Part shown: positions 1-12,826 of the stretch, piece by piece
Position numbering within the stretch: the first letter of the stretch is position 1
Layout of the letters: the number at the start of each line of letters is the position of its first letter
Assembly: GCF_032854445.1 (NCBI RefSeq)
Contig: NC_088296.1
Location: 21,505,853-21,569,852, forward strand
DNA from: Liolophura sinensis
Taxonomy: Eukaryota; Mollusca; Polyplacophora; Chitonida; Chitonidae
Length of the DNA stretch: 64,000 nucleotides
Direction: 5' to 3'
Notes under the pieces: generated by a model
Databases searched by the model: none
What the model saw: the letters and a program-made list of their open reading frames with translations, nothing else
Told to the model about the DNA's origin: nothing
Position numbers and translations under genes: made by a program

Positions 1-58
1 GTCGTATATTAAAGTGAAATATTCTTGAGTATGGTGTATTACATCAATCAAATGAATA
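1..58 (+). mobile_element. SINE family 1 tail fragment
   Basis: AGTGAAATATTCTTGAGTAT followed by CATCAATCAAATGAATAAA, the family tail; the rest lies left of the window. Confidence 0.7.
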
Positions 59-331
59 AATATGTTAAAAAATCTATCTGGATGGATTTGGTTGTTGGAT
101 TTGAAAGGAAGAAAAATTCACAGTGACTTGCCAAAGGTCAGTGGTTTGCTCTTGGCACTCCAGAATCCTCCAACCACATAACCGATTGCCGTCATATACT
201 CGTAGAATTAATACTTTTTGTGAAGAACTGAAATTGGCCAACCCAACCAGTATAGCTTTGTCTCTAAAATCAAATTAAAAGTGTGCATAAATTGCACTGA
301 AAGTTGCTCTTTCATATGAGAAGAGGTTGAG

Positions 332-694
332 TGAGTGAGTGAGTGCTTGGGGTTTAACGTCGTACTTAACAATTTTTCAGTCATATGACGACGAAGGAAT
401 CTTTAGGGTGCATGTACGTGTAATGCGCCTCCTTGTTGCAGGACGGATTTCCACCGCTCTTTTATTTAGTGCTGCTTCACTGAGAAGACTTACCGAAGGC
501 AAGTAAGCCGCCCCGCCCGAGCCATTATACTGATAAGGGTCAACCAGTCGTTGCACTATTCCCTTCATGCTGAACGCCAAGCGAGGAAGTTACAACTTCC
601 TCTTTTAAAGTCTTAGGTGTGACTCGATCAAGGATTGATCCTGGATCTACTGGTCCCGAAGCGGACGCTCTACCAACTGTGCTATCCGGGCCGG
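332..694 (-). mobile_element. SINE family 2 (tRNA-derived), full copy
   Basis: Minus-strand head GGCCCGGATAGCACAGTTGG and box B GGATCAATCC; 3' end with TGACTGAAAAATTGTTAAGT and CACT repeats. Exact 20-bp target duplication TCATATGAGAAGAGGTTGAG at 312-331 and 695-714. Confidence 0.9.
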
Positions 695-923
695 TCATAT
701 GAGAAGAGGTTGAGGAATTAGGATAAGCAACCATCAAACAGAAATTTAATCAATTAATTCCAGTGCAGAGTGGTGTTTTATGCAGTATTCATTTACCTTT
801 TTCTATCCGGGCCGGTCATATGAGAAGAGGTTGAGGAATTAGGATAAGCAACCATCAAACAGAAATTTAATCAATTAATTCCAGTGCAGAGTGGTGTTTT
901 ATGCAGTATTCATTTACCTTTTT
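682..923. repeat. 121-bp tandem duplication
   Basis: CTATCCGGGCCGGTCATATG begins at 682 and again at 803; the copies are nearly identical. The unit starts 13 bp inside the SINE 2 head, so it arose after that insertion. Confidence 0.9.
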
Positions 924-1059
924 CACACAAATAATTTGAAGACAAACATAATTGCATCTACACAGAAAGTCTGCAAAATAAGGAAAATTATAACAACAGC
1001 TGTTCTTGGTATTATTCAGTCTGTCGAATTACGTTTTCATTTTATTCTTAACTAATAAC

Positions 1060-1258
1060 CAGGACCCCTCTCACCATTGTGATCGAGAGCTAGTCCAGCT
1101 CATGTTGGTTACATTTCTGTGGGAAGGTCAGCCAGTGACCTGCTTGTGGGTTTCTCCAGGACTGTGTCCGGTTTCCTCCAACCATAAAGCTGTCCTCCAT
1201 CGTTTAAGTGAAATATTCCTGAGTATGGTGTAAACAGTCAAATAAATAAATCAATAAA
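1060..1258 (+). mobile_element. SINE family 1 copy
   Basis: Contains CTCTCACCATTGTGATCG, CCAGCTCATGTTGG, GGTTTCCTCCAACCATAA and the tail AAGTGAAATATTCCTGAGTA with TCAAATAAATAAATCAATAA. Confidence 0.75.
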
Positions 1259-1460
1259 CGTTCCTCGCCAGTGTGGGCTGTCTCTGTAATTACTTATAAA
1301 TTTACAACCGAATTCAAATGTACCAATACAACACGCAGATGTGTGGTGAAATACGCATATTGTGTGGGCTGCATTCCTTCCTATGATTGTACCAGCAGGC
1401 AAATGTGGATGGGGGAAACACAAAATCAACTTACTTACTTTCTTTTGAATTCTGTTTCAG

Positions 1461-4400
1461 CGCAGGGTTTAGTAAACGAACTAGTGTCTCAGATTTACAA
1501 CATCAACCACGACTATGTGGGCTCTGCTATCTCCAGCATAGCCAAGGTGAGTTCAGTTCACAAAGCCGAACCCTCAGGTACAGGTGCATACTCCTCACAG
1601 CGCATGGATCACTCTCTACTTTCGCTTCACATCACTTCTGCCACTCGCAGATTTTGTACAGATGTCTTGAACAACACCGAGATCACTAGGGTCATGCTGA
1701 TGAGGCAAGAAGTGATGTCAAAAAACACAAACACTCTGTCTCATTTTCTGTCTTTATTTAGGCTTGATACACATGCATTCTCGTTGTCTAACATACGCAC
1801 AACATGATTCTAACGCTTATCTGTAACAGTTTTATTGTTGAATGCTGATTATATGTCGGCAGGAGGGAATTAGTGATCAACTGTTAAAGCCAAAAGAAAC
1901 CTAAGTGCGTCACGCAGAACCCGAAGGTCAAGCTTGGCCTACTGCGACTCAAAAAGACTTTGACCAACACAGTTGTGTGTTCAAATCCAGCTCTTAGTTT
2001 TTCCAACTATGGCTTCGAGTGAAGAAGATTGTCATGTGCCTGCTGAAGATCTGAGGTTTACTCTGGGCCCTCTAAATAAACCGAACTACCGTAATATATT
2101 AATTATTAAGAAAGTTTTTAGCACAGCATTATAAACACTGATAAAGTAAGTAAATTAGTTCCCAAACTAAGTAAAATTATGCAACAATATCGCTTCACGT
2201 TTTTGCGAGTGGAAATTTGAAAACCTTTCAGTTACATTTTGACTTCGTTTGTTTTCAGTTGAACATGTCCAGTGTGGTAGAAGACATCAATGACAAGCAT
2301 ATGGAGCCATGGGCAGATGCCTGTCAACGCGACGGAATTCTAAACACCCCACTCAACCCCTTCATAGACCAGGTACGCACGTGGCCTCTTTATACATGTA
2401 TTTGTATCAGGCTAAAGAATACTGTGTTGGCCATCTGTTTCCAAGGCACTCTTCAAGTTTTTTTAAATCTTTTGAGAGCTACAGGATTTCACTAGATAAG
2501 GGTAACAGATGGCCAAATAGCATGTCACTACTACATGCTGGACTTATGAATAATAGTACAAGTACCTCTTGATAATTCCATATTGTACGATTATATACAC
2601 ACATATCAGAAAATAGAACTACAGGCGCTTTCATGGCCGAGGTGGTTAGCACGCCAGCGCAGACCTATTACACACGAGCTTCTCACTAATGCGATCAATG
2701 TGAGTTCAAGTCCAGCTCATGCTGGCTTCCTCTCTGGCCGATACATGGGAATGTCTGTAAGCAGCGTATGATTGGCCGTGGGTATCTAGCCCGGTTACCT
2801 CCCACCATAATGCTGGCCACCGTCGTATAGGTGAAATATTCTATAGTATGGCGTAAAATAAATAAATAAATAAAACTTCATCGGATACTTTGTGACCACG
2901 TACAAAAGGAAGGAGGAGGACTTCTCTTCCGATATCGGTTCATTTCTCGTGAGTACAAATGACAGCCCTTCTCGCAGTGTTACATCCATCTCGCAAAATC
3001 CTGTGGAAGTCGAAAAATGTTAATATTTAATATAAATTCCCTTGGTTCTAGAGTACCAAGAGTTCAAGCTCATTGGTCGCAGTGATCTGATACGTATTGC
3101 AGGGTTGAAAGAATTCTTTCCTATATAATCTCACGATGTGTGACACTGCCTCATAGAAACATGCGGGTTGTTAAAACCAGATAGAAGTTTAAAATGTAAT
3201 AGCTACATGTATGCAAATAAAGCTGTATAAAACATATTTTTGTTGATGGCCCTGCCCACATAGATATTTGTATGTACTGGGTACATGTACATCTTGAGAC
3301 CCCATTGTTGTCAATGTGTACATTCATCACACTAACCTGTGAATGGCCGTGGGTTTCCCTCAGGCAGAGCCTGGTTTCCTCCCACCAAAATGCTGGCCGC
3401 GGTCATATAAGTGAAATATTCTTGAGCATTTTCCACAGCAGGTCCAATCCCACATTTGAGTGTTGTGGTATTTCTAGGAACTGCTATACAACAAGCACCT
3501 TTGCCTGGATGGACAGAAGCTCAAGGACACAGGGTTTGTGTACAGAAGGCCAGAGGTGGAGATTAACAGTTTAAGAGAGGTACATTTGCTATAGGCTCAT
3601 CAAATCCTATTCGAAAAGACTGATTGGTGATTCCATGGCCTTGGTGGTTAGCATGCCAGCATGGCACAGTGACCCAGGAGCCTTTCATCAATGCAGTCTC
3701 CGTGAGTTCAAATCCAGCTCATGGTGCGGTCTTTTCTTGCCGTACTTGATAAAGTCTGGCAGCAACCAGTGGATGGTCATGGGTTTCCACCAAGTTTACT
3801 CCAACCATCATGACCATAATACCGCCAGTTGTCAGTGATTATCAGTGAAATATTCGTGACTGTGGCATAAAACACCAGTAAAATAAAAAAAAAAATAAAC
3901 AAACACTGGTTAACATGCAGAATAAATATTAGGGGGAATGGTCACTTGAAGGGAGATAGAACTTTCATTATTTGCATAAAGGTGATATATTCTTCATGAG
4001 TGAAGGTGATACATGTATGTTTCTAGCATTAAGTATTACACATCAGTGACTGTGTTTCTCTTTCATGTCCTTAAAAAGATACATTTTTGGCTAAATTTAG
4101 AGATACTTGGAGCATTGTCAACATCACAATCAAAAAGCTTCAGTATAGTGTCTAGTAGTGTAGTTGAAGGGACAGACAATCTTGCTCAAGGTGCATTAAT
4201 CCAAGAAATGGAGCTGTGAAGTTTTACTGTGTTTATTGCTTCTTCCTAAGACTGGTCCGCTTCGGGACCGGTAGATCCAGGATCAATCCTTGATCGAGTC
4301 ACACCTAAGACTTTAAAAGAGGAAGTTGTAACTTCTTCGCTTGGCGCTCAGCATGAAGGGTTTGTGCAACGACTGGTTGACCCTTATCAGTGTAATGGCT

Positions 4401-4799
4401 CGGGAGGGGCGGCTTACTTGCCTTCGGTAAGTCGTCTCGGTGAAGCAGCACTAGGTAAAAGAGCGGTGGAACTCCGTCCTGCAACAAGGGGGTACATTAC
4501 ACATACATACACCCTACGGATTCCTTTGTCATCATATGACTGAAAAATTGTTGAGTACGACATTCAAACCCCAAGCACTCACTCACTCACTCACTCACCA
4601 CTCACTCACTCCTAAGACTGGTCAATCTGTGCTTCTGTCTAAAGTCTTCACTATTTTATTGCAGGTACTAGACGACTTTTTAAAAATGGGCATCTTCCCT
4701 TCGTCACTGTTGTCGTCAGAAATGATTTGGAGAGACGGACAAGCTCGCAACGGTGAAGGGTTTGGTGATCAGCTGGAGGAAGAATGGGGAAGCGGATGA
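1461..4799 (+). CDS. Extended SDR / NAD-dependent epimerase-like protein, C-terminal four exons (5' part outside the window)
   Basis: Four exons join cleanly: 1461-1546 (enters in phase 1), 2259-2372, 3478-3579 and 4665-4799, all later junctions in phase 0 with AG acceptors and GT donors; the stop is TGA at 4797-4799. They encode about 144 C-terminal residues. Visible stretches are TQGLVNELVSQIYNINHDYV, an acidic Trp-containing loop (MEPWADACQRDG), NTPLNPFIDQELLYNKH, and GFVYRRPEVEINSLREVLDD followed by FLKMGIFPSSLL. The order of a small loop, a Gly-Phe-x-Tyr-x-x-Pro element and a terminal helix resembles the substrate-binding end of extended or atypical short-chain dehydrogenases related to sugar epimerases; the family call is from memory of such C-termini. 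The NAD-binding Rossmann part must lie left of the window. SINEs occupy the last three introns, one starting 5' truncated just before the final exon. Gene structure is confident; the enzyme family is moderate. Confidence 0.62.
1625..1850. repeat. Dispersed repeat shared with the collagen-gene upstream regions
   Basis: The stretch around GTCTTGAACAACACCGAGAT to TTGAATGCTGATTA is related to 33885-34110 and 48700-48935. No coding capacity seen. Confidence 0.6.
2628..2872 (+). mobile_element. SINE family 1 copy in an SDR-gene intron
   Basis: Head GGCCGAGGTGGTTAGCACGC, box B GTGAGTTCAAGTCCAGCTC, tail GTGAAATATTCTATAGTATG and AAATAAATAAATAAA. Confidence 0.9.
3340..3428 (+). mobile_element. SINE family 1 fragment
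   Basis: GGCCGTGGGTTTCCCTCAG to AAGTGAAATATTCTTGAG; ends about 50 bp before SDR exon 3478-3579. Confidence 0.75.
3632..3900 (+). mobile_element. SINE family 1 copy
   Basis: Head CATGGCCTTGGTGGTTAGCA, CCGTGAGTTCAAATCCAGCT and tail GTGAAATATTCGTGACTGTG with A-rich end. Confidence 0.85.
4258..4610 (+). mobile_element. SINE family 2, 5'-truncated
   Basis: Begins at CGCTTCGGGACCGGTAG and ends in ACTCACTCACTC repeats. Target duplication CCTAAGACTGGTC at 4245-4257 and 4611-4623. It sits in the last SDR intron, 54 bp before the terminal exon. Confidence 0.9.
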
Positions 4800-7700
4800 T
4801 GCTAAGTTATCTCCCTTGAATTGAGATATTTTGAAGAGTTATCTCTCTTGCCTTTTACACTCTAATCACGGTAGTTCAGTATTGGCCGGCTGGGTTATCT
4901 CCCATGTATCTGTATGCATCATTCGCCTCAGTATGTGATTCTTACACGCTCGTGACTTGATGGTTGTCACTGGCCAAGTTGTGAAAAGTGTTTCACTAGC
5001 GGCTTGTGTGTTGCTTAACTGATCTAACGATGTACTAACGTACCAAGCAATACAGAGCCACACCCAACCTTGGCAGAAATGAGACAGGACCAAGTACATG
5101 TAGCCCTTATCGCGGTTATGTGACTTAGGGATTCCCGTTAGATATGTCATCAACTTTTCCAAAATAAGTAGGTAGTTAATGGAGCAGCTCATGCATATTC
5201 AGATACGCATCAACACAGGCTGTTAATGCATTCTCATATGCACAATTAGGCTTCCCTTGGGTATCAAAGGTCAGGAAAGACATGCAAGGATATATCATGT
5301 GACATTGCAAACAAGGGTTTCGTTCTCCAGAGATCAAGACCCTGGCAATGGAAACACATGGATTTACTGTACGTATTGACCTGAACGGACAGAATGAAGA
5401 GTCAGAAATTCTCAGATACATTTGATCTTGTCACTGACATACAAATATACAAGGCCAGTGGTTGTTATGATGCATTCCTGAGGAGTGTGTGAAGCTGACC
5501 TGCTCGCTATGTTAGTACATTATTAAATCAAGTGTCAGCTTCCCGCGCGGAGCTAGTGTTCCGCATGAAATCACTTATGCTTTACCAGTTATAGGATACA
5601 AGCTGAGTCCAAGTGAACTGAATACAGTCTCTTGGGGTAAATCCTAAACATGATGGATAACCCAGGGAGAGCACCGAGTTACCTCCCTTGTCCTGTTCTG
5701 CCGCCTTATAGAACCACTTATAAATTTGTGTCTGTAAGAAATACTTACAGGGCCGGGTAAGAGTTTAGGGGAATATTGCATGATAGATTTGGCTTAAATG
5801 TTCTTAAAAATGCCAATTTAAAAAAAAATCTTCATGTACGAAAATTTATAACTACATGTAATCTTGACCCTATAATTTGCTCTGTAAAACATTAAGTGAA
5901 AATTTCTTAATATCTGAAAATATTTTACCCAAGTTAGCTCACTGTTAAAAAAGGTTTCTAAATTAAACAGCTGTATTTAGGCCAAAGTATAATTCATTCA
6001 TTTTCATGAAGTTTCATTACAGATTTTTTTTAAAAACAGCACAAATGAAAAAAAATAATCGTCAGGAAAATACGGTAGGTAATTATGACGATCCTCACAG
6101 TCTGCTATATCCAATAGACCGTGAAGAAATATTTGAAGAATGTAAGGCTTCATTTAATACACCTAAAGGTCAAACACTCATTGACCTCTATGCTTCCATT
6201 TTGAGATTACATATACCACACATTGTATATCTGGTTATTTTACTGTTTTAGGGAAGAAAATGTCTCCACCATATATTGAATTTGCATATTATTTTTTTGC
6301 TTCCAGACCATGCATGTTACGTACATTTTACACATGATGTTGTTGTTCCATGGATGTTTAAGCAGGTGTGCATATAGTAGATGTATACTTGCATTTTTTC
6401 CAGATATTTCGTTTATTGTAATTCCATGAGTCCTGTGATTTTGGTGCAGATTTGTACCAATTTGATGATTATTGTTGATTGGAGGGCAGAGTAATTGATG
6501 TCATTTCAAAATGTGTGTTTTCATTTGAATTATAAACTTATTGAATCAAGTCTAAATTGACATGTGATCCATAAAATTTTTTTACCTGATTTAACAATAT
6601 TTTGATTGTTTTATTGTCAACAGGATATCTTACAAGCTAAATGACTTACACAACTGTGAAATTTGGAACACAATATTTGTACCTTGATAGTCTGATTGAC
6701 AGGATTTGACAAACATTTCCTCAATTGTCCCGTGTTTCTCCAATTATTTCTGAGTTTTCGCTGTACTGTTAAACGATTTGAGCACACCGTGAGCTGGCCT
6801 GAAACAATATACTGTTCTCATACTGTAGTTCTACAAATTTTCGATTGTTGATAACGTATGTGTTCAAGCATTATCTGATGCCATTATTCCGTGTAGACTG
6901 ATGAAAGCTCCAACATTGGTCAAGCCAACCAATGTAGTTTTGCGGGATTGAGGGTAAATACAGAACGGCACAGGTGGTGACATTTTGGTGGGGTTATGAG
7001 TTTTTCCACCCAGCACTGTGTCTATTTTTTGTATATGTACCGCTCTTTTGAATGTAGCCCTGTGCGATTTCTTGGTGGCCAATTACTGCCAAGTAGTTTA
7101 TTACTTCTGAGCTGCAGACCTTTAGTCTGGACGTTTTGGATTCTGATTTTACTGCTCTTCAAATACAATGATCTTTCCTGTTTAAGGTGGAGTTGATTTC
7201 ACAGTTAAAATTAGTTCCGTCTTGGCTTATGCTCTGTGTATCCAGTGCACATAACATATCACAAAATCACCAATAAATACATCAATAAAGGCACGTGATA
7301 ATAAAATACTTCCTGGTATTGTGTCCACTAAATGATCTCACTCAGTTTGAGTACAACAGACATATATATCATTTGATCAAACCGTGTGGCGACTTGTTAT
7401 ACACTGCACAATTTTACACCACTTGAATTTTGGTTTTATTGAGTTGTGTAAGTACAGCATGTGACTTGTGCTAGAAAGAAGTCTTGTTTTTGTATGGTAC
7501 CATTTATTACATGTATGTATTTTTGGAGGGTACTTTTTACTACTTTGGTTCTTTTCTCTAGTGTGAGAACACACACAGTACCGGTATTCAAAGTTTGGTC
7601 GAAATAATTATCCTTGGCCAGAATAAGTAATCTTCTATTACAGTGTACAATTTACTGTTTCCGTTCTGTTCCGTTGTATAATTACCGTGATCAGTTCTCG

Positions 7701-9049
7701 ATTACTGCTTAAGAGATGTCCGTTGAGGAAATACTGCGCATTCCAGTGAAAAATATAGTACATTCGATTATGAAAGAATGCAGATTGACGTCATTGTCAG
7801 AGGTTTGTGGATCAGTGTTTGAACAGTTGTACCAGGCACCCTAGTTCCGTAATCTCAAACATAAAGAAATATAAAATTCGGACGCAAGATATGTGTGTGG
7901 TTTTGATTTAAATGTTCCGTGTGGCGATCAGCGTTATTATGTTATAACATATGTGAAGTGTGTAATGGAGTGGGGCCGTTCGTTGTTCCGTAGTGCTGTG
8001 GGAATATGCCAAAATACACATATGCATAACACATAAAATGTGTCAGATTTGAAGGATGGCTATAATAATTTTGTGTTGTAGTGCTAATAGTATTTTATTT
8101 TAGCTTTGCCATAATGTAACGCTCATTTTGCATAAGTTTGAAATGTAAAGAATGATGGGTGCTGAAAGCAATATATTTTGTGTATGTATTAAGTATTTTA
8201 TTGTGCGTTATGCTCTCTTTTCGCGCTCACGTCGTATATTTTGTGCCGTCTGAAACACGCATAATGAGGCTTTACTGGTGACAAATTTACTCTCGAAAAA
8301 TTTCTTTGGTGTAATCTTTTTAGTGGAATTGTTGGAGTGCGTTTCGTTCATGAACTGAGTGTAAACCGTTGTTTATCAATGTTTAATCAACAGTGATTAT
8401 CAATGTCATTCCTTACAAAGCCAGGGCATCGACTAACTTTGTTAGGCTAAAATAGCGGCTCATTTTTTGTCACTTCCACAAAATCATTATAACGATTTTC
8501 ACGATGACTTCATTTTTTTTTCAGTGTAACACTAAGGTTTAGATTTACGATAGTTTGAAGATTTTATTTTTTTCGTAAACTACATCGCACTGATTTATGT
8601 AAATAGTTTATGATATCCAAATATATTTTTGTTGGTTTATTTCTCTTCCCATAGTGCTCATTTCAAGATGCCAATATATACAAGTGTACTCATTGGTCAC
8701 AATTATTGATGTCTTTTGGATCATAACATTAGTACCATTGAATGGTGGTTGCTGAACCACTATAAATACATTACAGGACGTATATTTACAGTTATTGCTC
8801 TAGCTTTTGGTGTGGACGGTTGTTCATTTTGTTTTAGCCAGGATGCTTCCCAAAAGAATGCATGGTTTTCACGAAGAAATGTTTTTTTTTTTTTTTGAAC
8901 ACGATATACTTGTGGTGGGAAAATGTATTGCTAATGATGACTTGAGTTTATTTTTGTTTGTTAGTCTCGTTTGCTGTGTGTTACAAACATCCGTACGTGT
9001 GGAAACTGGCGTTGCTTGAACAGAAGGCATTCTTTTCAAACAGTATCAA
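4800..9049. other. Gene-poor intergenic stretch
   Basis: Apart from the possible exon at 6075-6251 and the block 5651-6575 that is duplicated at 38 kb, I see only short AT-rich sequence and no convincing splice-bounded frames. It may include the 3' untranslated region of the SDR-like gene. Confidence 0.5.
6075..6251 (+). other. Conserved small open frame, possible exon of unknown gene
   Basis: The open stretch encodes a sequence including YPIDREEIFEECKASFNTPK and QTLIDLYASILRLHIPH and ends at TAG 6249-6251. A second copy at 38446-38622 keeps the frame without indels over 177 bp; of seven substitutions four are silent third-position changes. This is weak evidence of coding constraint. I do not recognise the peptide. 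It could instead be 3'-flanking DNA of the SDR-like gene that was merely duplicated recently. Confidence 0.25.
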
Positions 9050-9340
9050 TGATATTTTTAGAAATGTTAACAGCGAACAAACAAGAGGGTTTGAGTGAAC
9101 TTTTTAACCTAAACTAATAGCAATCCAGGTAGTGATGTCTGTATGGAGCTTTCTGGCAATCAAAAGCACGCAGTTGACCAATCATTAGCAGTATTGTTGC
9201 AAATAGGTCAACCGGATGTCCCACACACTGGTTATAAAGGGTCAGTCTTTCTGTGACGTCATAACGCCACAGTTGCTTTCACCGGGAATGGAATGAAAAG
9301 CAACGTTTTCACGAGAAGTGGTGGTGGAACATGTGTTGGA
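9050..9340. repeat. Dispersed repeat, inverted relative to 30.1 and 44.6 kb
   Basis: Reverse complement resembles 30125-30360 and 44640-44815 (shared GCAACAATACTGCT, GACGTCA, TGGGACATCCGGTTGACCTA-like blocks). Non-coding. Confidence 0.6.
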
Positions 9341-10419
9341 TCAATCCCTTACCCCCTTTTGCGAATACAATATGTGGGCAAACTGATGACGTTGTACACA
9401 TTTATTGCAAGAGAAGAATGATGATCAATCCGACTGGACCAGTGTCTCCACAATCCTGCACACTGTCCAAGCCCCGGGATCACCAAGCGATCTTAGACTT
9501 AAGTTAACATTTCAAATCACTATAAAATTGTTATTTCTTACGTAACAATGACGAAATGTTGCTTGGCGACGTAAGTCTTGGGTAAGTTGTTTAAAACAAA
9601 CTCCAGCTAAAATAACTGAAGTAAACATACCAAGTTTAATAATTGAAATTTTGACTGAAATGGAAGTTGCTTGGTGTTCCTGGGACCTGATATTTGATAT
9701 GATGAATCGCTATGCATTCAAGCTCTTTCCATTTCTATCAAGTAACCGCGTGTTTTTGTTTTTTTTGTTTTTGGTTTTTTTTTTTGGTTTTGGTTTTTTT
9801 TTGGTTTGTTTGGTATCTGCGTGTATGTGTTTATATCCATGCTAAGTTCCACAGCATAGTATTTTATGATATACGCTCGTGACAATCTTACGTTACGGTG
9901 ATACCATTGAAGAAATAAAGCCTAATTGTATACTTTATGAATCACCTCCTCGTGTTTTGTGGGAACTTCGTTGGCTTGTGCAAAGTACTGCTTTGGGGAG
10001 GGGGGGGGGGGGGGTGGCGTCGTATTCGTTGGATATCCAGAGCCTGTATCACCAATGTGGGACGATGATTTTTAGCTGATCAGGTGATTTTGATGGAAAT
10101 CAGGATTTTTAAAAGTATCTGATCTGACCAAATTGACCAAAACTCGGCGTTTTACTGAAGAGGATCAGCTAGTAGACAAAATTTCAGCTGATTTGGAGTA
10201 ATTCTTGGAATCGTCCATGGAAAAACGACAGGATCATGGCAATACAGTCGCCTTTGGCCATGAATGCCTGACAAACCTCTTTACTTAAAACAACAGATGA
10301 ACCAACGGGAGCTGGGTCCGAACGCACGACTTTCCTGGTCAAGAGCAACCCTTTAGGCGAATTGACCAGCGAAGTCCTCGGTTGCACCTTTCCCGCCGAA
10401 AGTTTGGATATAGGTTTTG

Positions 10420-10725
10420 GGTTGCATGTCGCACTTAACAATTTTTCAGTCATATGATAATGGGGACTCATGAGGTGTGTGTACTTATATCGTGTCCTTT
10501 CATAGCAGGACGAGTCCATGCCGCCATAATGATATTGCCATTGAGGTATCCTGCTGAGGACACCCGACATGACACCTCAACCAGTCACATCATACTGACA
10601 CCTTGCCAATCAGTCCTGTTTTACTTGCTCAGGCCTCTCAGTGCTGAACGCCGAGCGAGGCAGCAACAAGTACCATTTTTAATATCTCTGATATGGCCCG
10701 ACCCGGATTTGATCCCGGGCCTCCC
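10420..10725 (-). mobile_element. SINE family 3 (tRNA-derived)
   Basis: Minus-strand head GGGAGGCCCGGGATCAAATC and 3' end TCATATGACTGAAAAATTGT near 10440-10460; central part with CTCGGCGTTCAGCACTGAGA. Related to 30930-31250. Confidence 0.7.
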
Positions 10726-10974
10726 GGCCAAAACTGTGTCATCAATATTGTTCATTCCCACCTTACTGGTGACGTTTTATGTGTTTTAATGTGTAGCATT
10801 ACTTACGCATTTCACGAAAACAATTGTCACTAAGAGCTTGGACAAGCGTTCTCGTCATAATCAGACATAATAAACCAAATATATACGAAACTAGGCAGTA
10901 TTAGACCCCGTTAAAGAGCTCTTTGTTAATCAAAGGTCATGGGCTCTACCCGATTTCCTCCTAGTCACTAGCGG

Positions 10975-11245
10975 GCTCCGTGGGCGAAGTGGCTCACTTG
11001 CAACAACCTAGGGGCCGTTCACAAATGCGGTCGCTGTCAGTTGACGAAATCCAGCTCATGTTGGCCTCCTCTCTGGCCGGACGGGGAAGGTCTTCCAGCA
11101 ACGTAGTGTGCACCTGATCGTGGGTTTCCATCGGACTCTACCCGGTTTCCTCCTACCCTAATGCTGGCCGCCGTTGTATAAGTGAAATGTTCGGTATGTG
11201 CGGCGTAAAACTCCAATGAAATAAATCAATCAATAAACGTGAAGG
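10975..11245 (+). mobile_element. SINE family 1 copy
   Basis: GGGCTCCGTGGGCGAAGTGG, CTGGCCGCCGTTGTATAAGT and tail GCGGCGTAAAACTCCAATG. Confidence 0.85.
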
Positions 11246-12549
11246 ACAAAGACATGAATCAAAAACATCAGCTCAAAGAGGACTTTGAGACAGGATTTTG
11301 ATGAACAGCATTCTAAATGTAAGATACTTGAACTGTGGCTTAAATAAAGACCAACTCATTGCCGGCATATGATGTTTGTATCGGTTAATTCTCATTACTT
11401 TCATCTGTACACTTTCAACCGTGCTTTGTGAAGTAGAGACTTAAATATCTGACTTAAACACACGTCCTCTTTTTTTTGAGTTCAACCCGTCTGCAGCTTA
11501 AAATATTAAGTATAACGAGAGTTTTAAAACCCTTTATGTCAAACATATTTGTTTTTCTTTTGACTGCTGATCAAACTCGTTTTATAAGATGTGGTAATGT
11601 TGAGTATTGATACGTAAAACACCAACTGAAGAACTGAGACGCTCCTTGCATCTGTTCCATCTACCGCCACGCGGAAAATTCCACTAACCTTAACAACATG
11701 AACCGGTTCTTACATTTCATATGAATTGATCCGTAAGTCATCCCAGCCTGTCATCTTTTGACAGTAATCCAGCCATTCAAAGTTTTGATTCGATCAAGTC
11801 GCCCAAACGTATGAACAAATAATACATAATAGAGACATTTGAAGGACGATTTGAAGAAGACATAGGATATGTATATATATATACATATATCCACGAAACT
11901 GTTCATGCAATGTCTAAATGATTGTATGAGGTGGACAGTTTATACGGAGGATACAGGAAAGTCCTTATAGTAACCCTCTGTTACGCCTGATGTTAAAGGA
12001 GAAAAAACTATAAAAATGATGCCATGGTCAGATTAAAGAGCGTCAAAACATATTTCCGAGTATGGTATTTAATATTTTTTGGGATTTTTTTCCAAGAGAA
12101 AAGGGTATTTGAAAATATTTTTGTACGTTGGGTATTTGGGACCAACTTTTGGTATTTATCGTTGTTGCATAATACTGTTGTAAATAAAGATGTGATGCTT
12201 GTCTAATAAATTTATTTCACTGTAAATTTGTTGTTTATATCGAAAAATATGCATTTAACATAAATTGTAATATTTATGAACATATTAAAAATATAAACAT
12301 GATCCAAATTGAGGTTTAATACATTTGTTAGCTGCAAAGGACAAATTGTGGTGCAAAAATATTTATTAAACCTGTGTCACGTCCTCATTTATGACATTAT
12401 TAAACAAAAACTATAAATACGAAAAGGTGGTCCCAAATACACACCATACAAAAATTAATTTCAACTGTCTTTTTCCACTTAGGGAAAAACGGGAAAACAT
12501 GTTGAAGACCACATTTAGGAATAACTTTCGCACTCTTTCATATGAACTT
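11246..12549. other. Intergenic stretch without recognised gene
   Basis: AT-rich; only the inverted repeat 11640-11830 and a short TATA palindrome near 11870-11885 stand out. Confidence 0.5.
11640..11830. repeat. Inverted copy of 24110-24265
   Basis: ATTGATCCGTAAGTCATCC, TTTTGACAGTAATCCA and TTCGATCAAGTCGCCCAAAC match the complement of the second locus. No coding capacity recognised. Confidence 0.7.
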
Positions 12550-12826
12550 AGTCATTTTTATTTTTTCTCCACCTTTAAATGTTTCAAGAGTGTTGATACA
12601 GTAATTAAACTTTCCAAAAGTAACATCTTATACAGTACATGCACTCAAAAAATACTCTGTTAGTTTTAACAGAAAGTACATCTGTGTGTGAGACTAGAAT
12701 GTATTCCGTAATTATAACACAATACTGTGTCATATTGAACATAATATTCGGTAGATTCCTGTGAATTATTAGGTTGTATGTGTGTTATATTTAACAGAAT
12801 AACCTGTTGCAATTACAGAATGCAGT
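12550..12826. repeat. Palindrome-rich dispersed repeat (TTAACAGA family), copy 1
   Basis: Shares TTCTCCACCTTTAAATGTT through TTGCAATTACAGAAT with 39257-39525. Rich in TCTGTTA / TAACAGA half-palindromes. The BEL/Pao element is inserted in it. Confidence 0.75.

Noticed and set aside
377-580. Minus-strand 67-aa frame also found at 40802-41005
   Set aside because: It is the body of SINE family 2, present in several copies with target duplications, not a gene.
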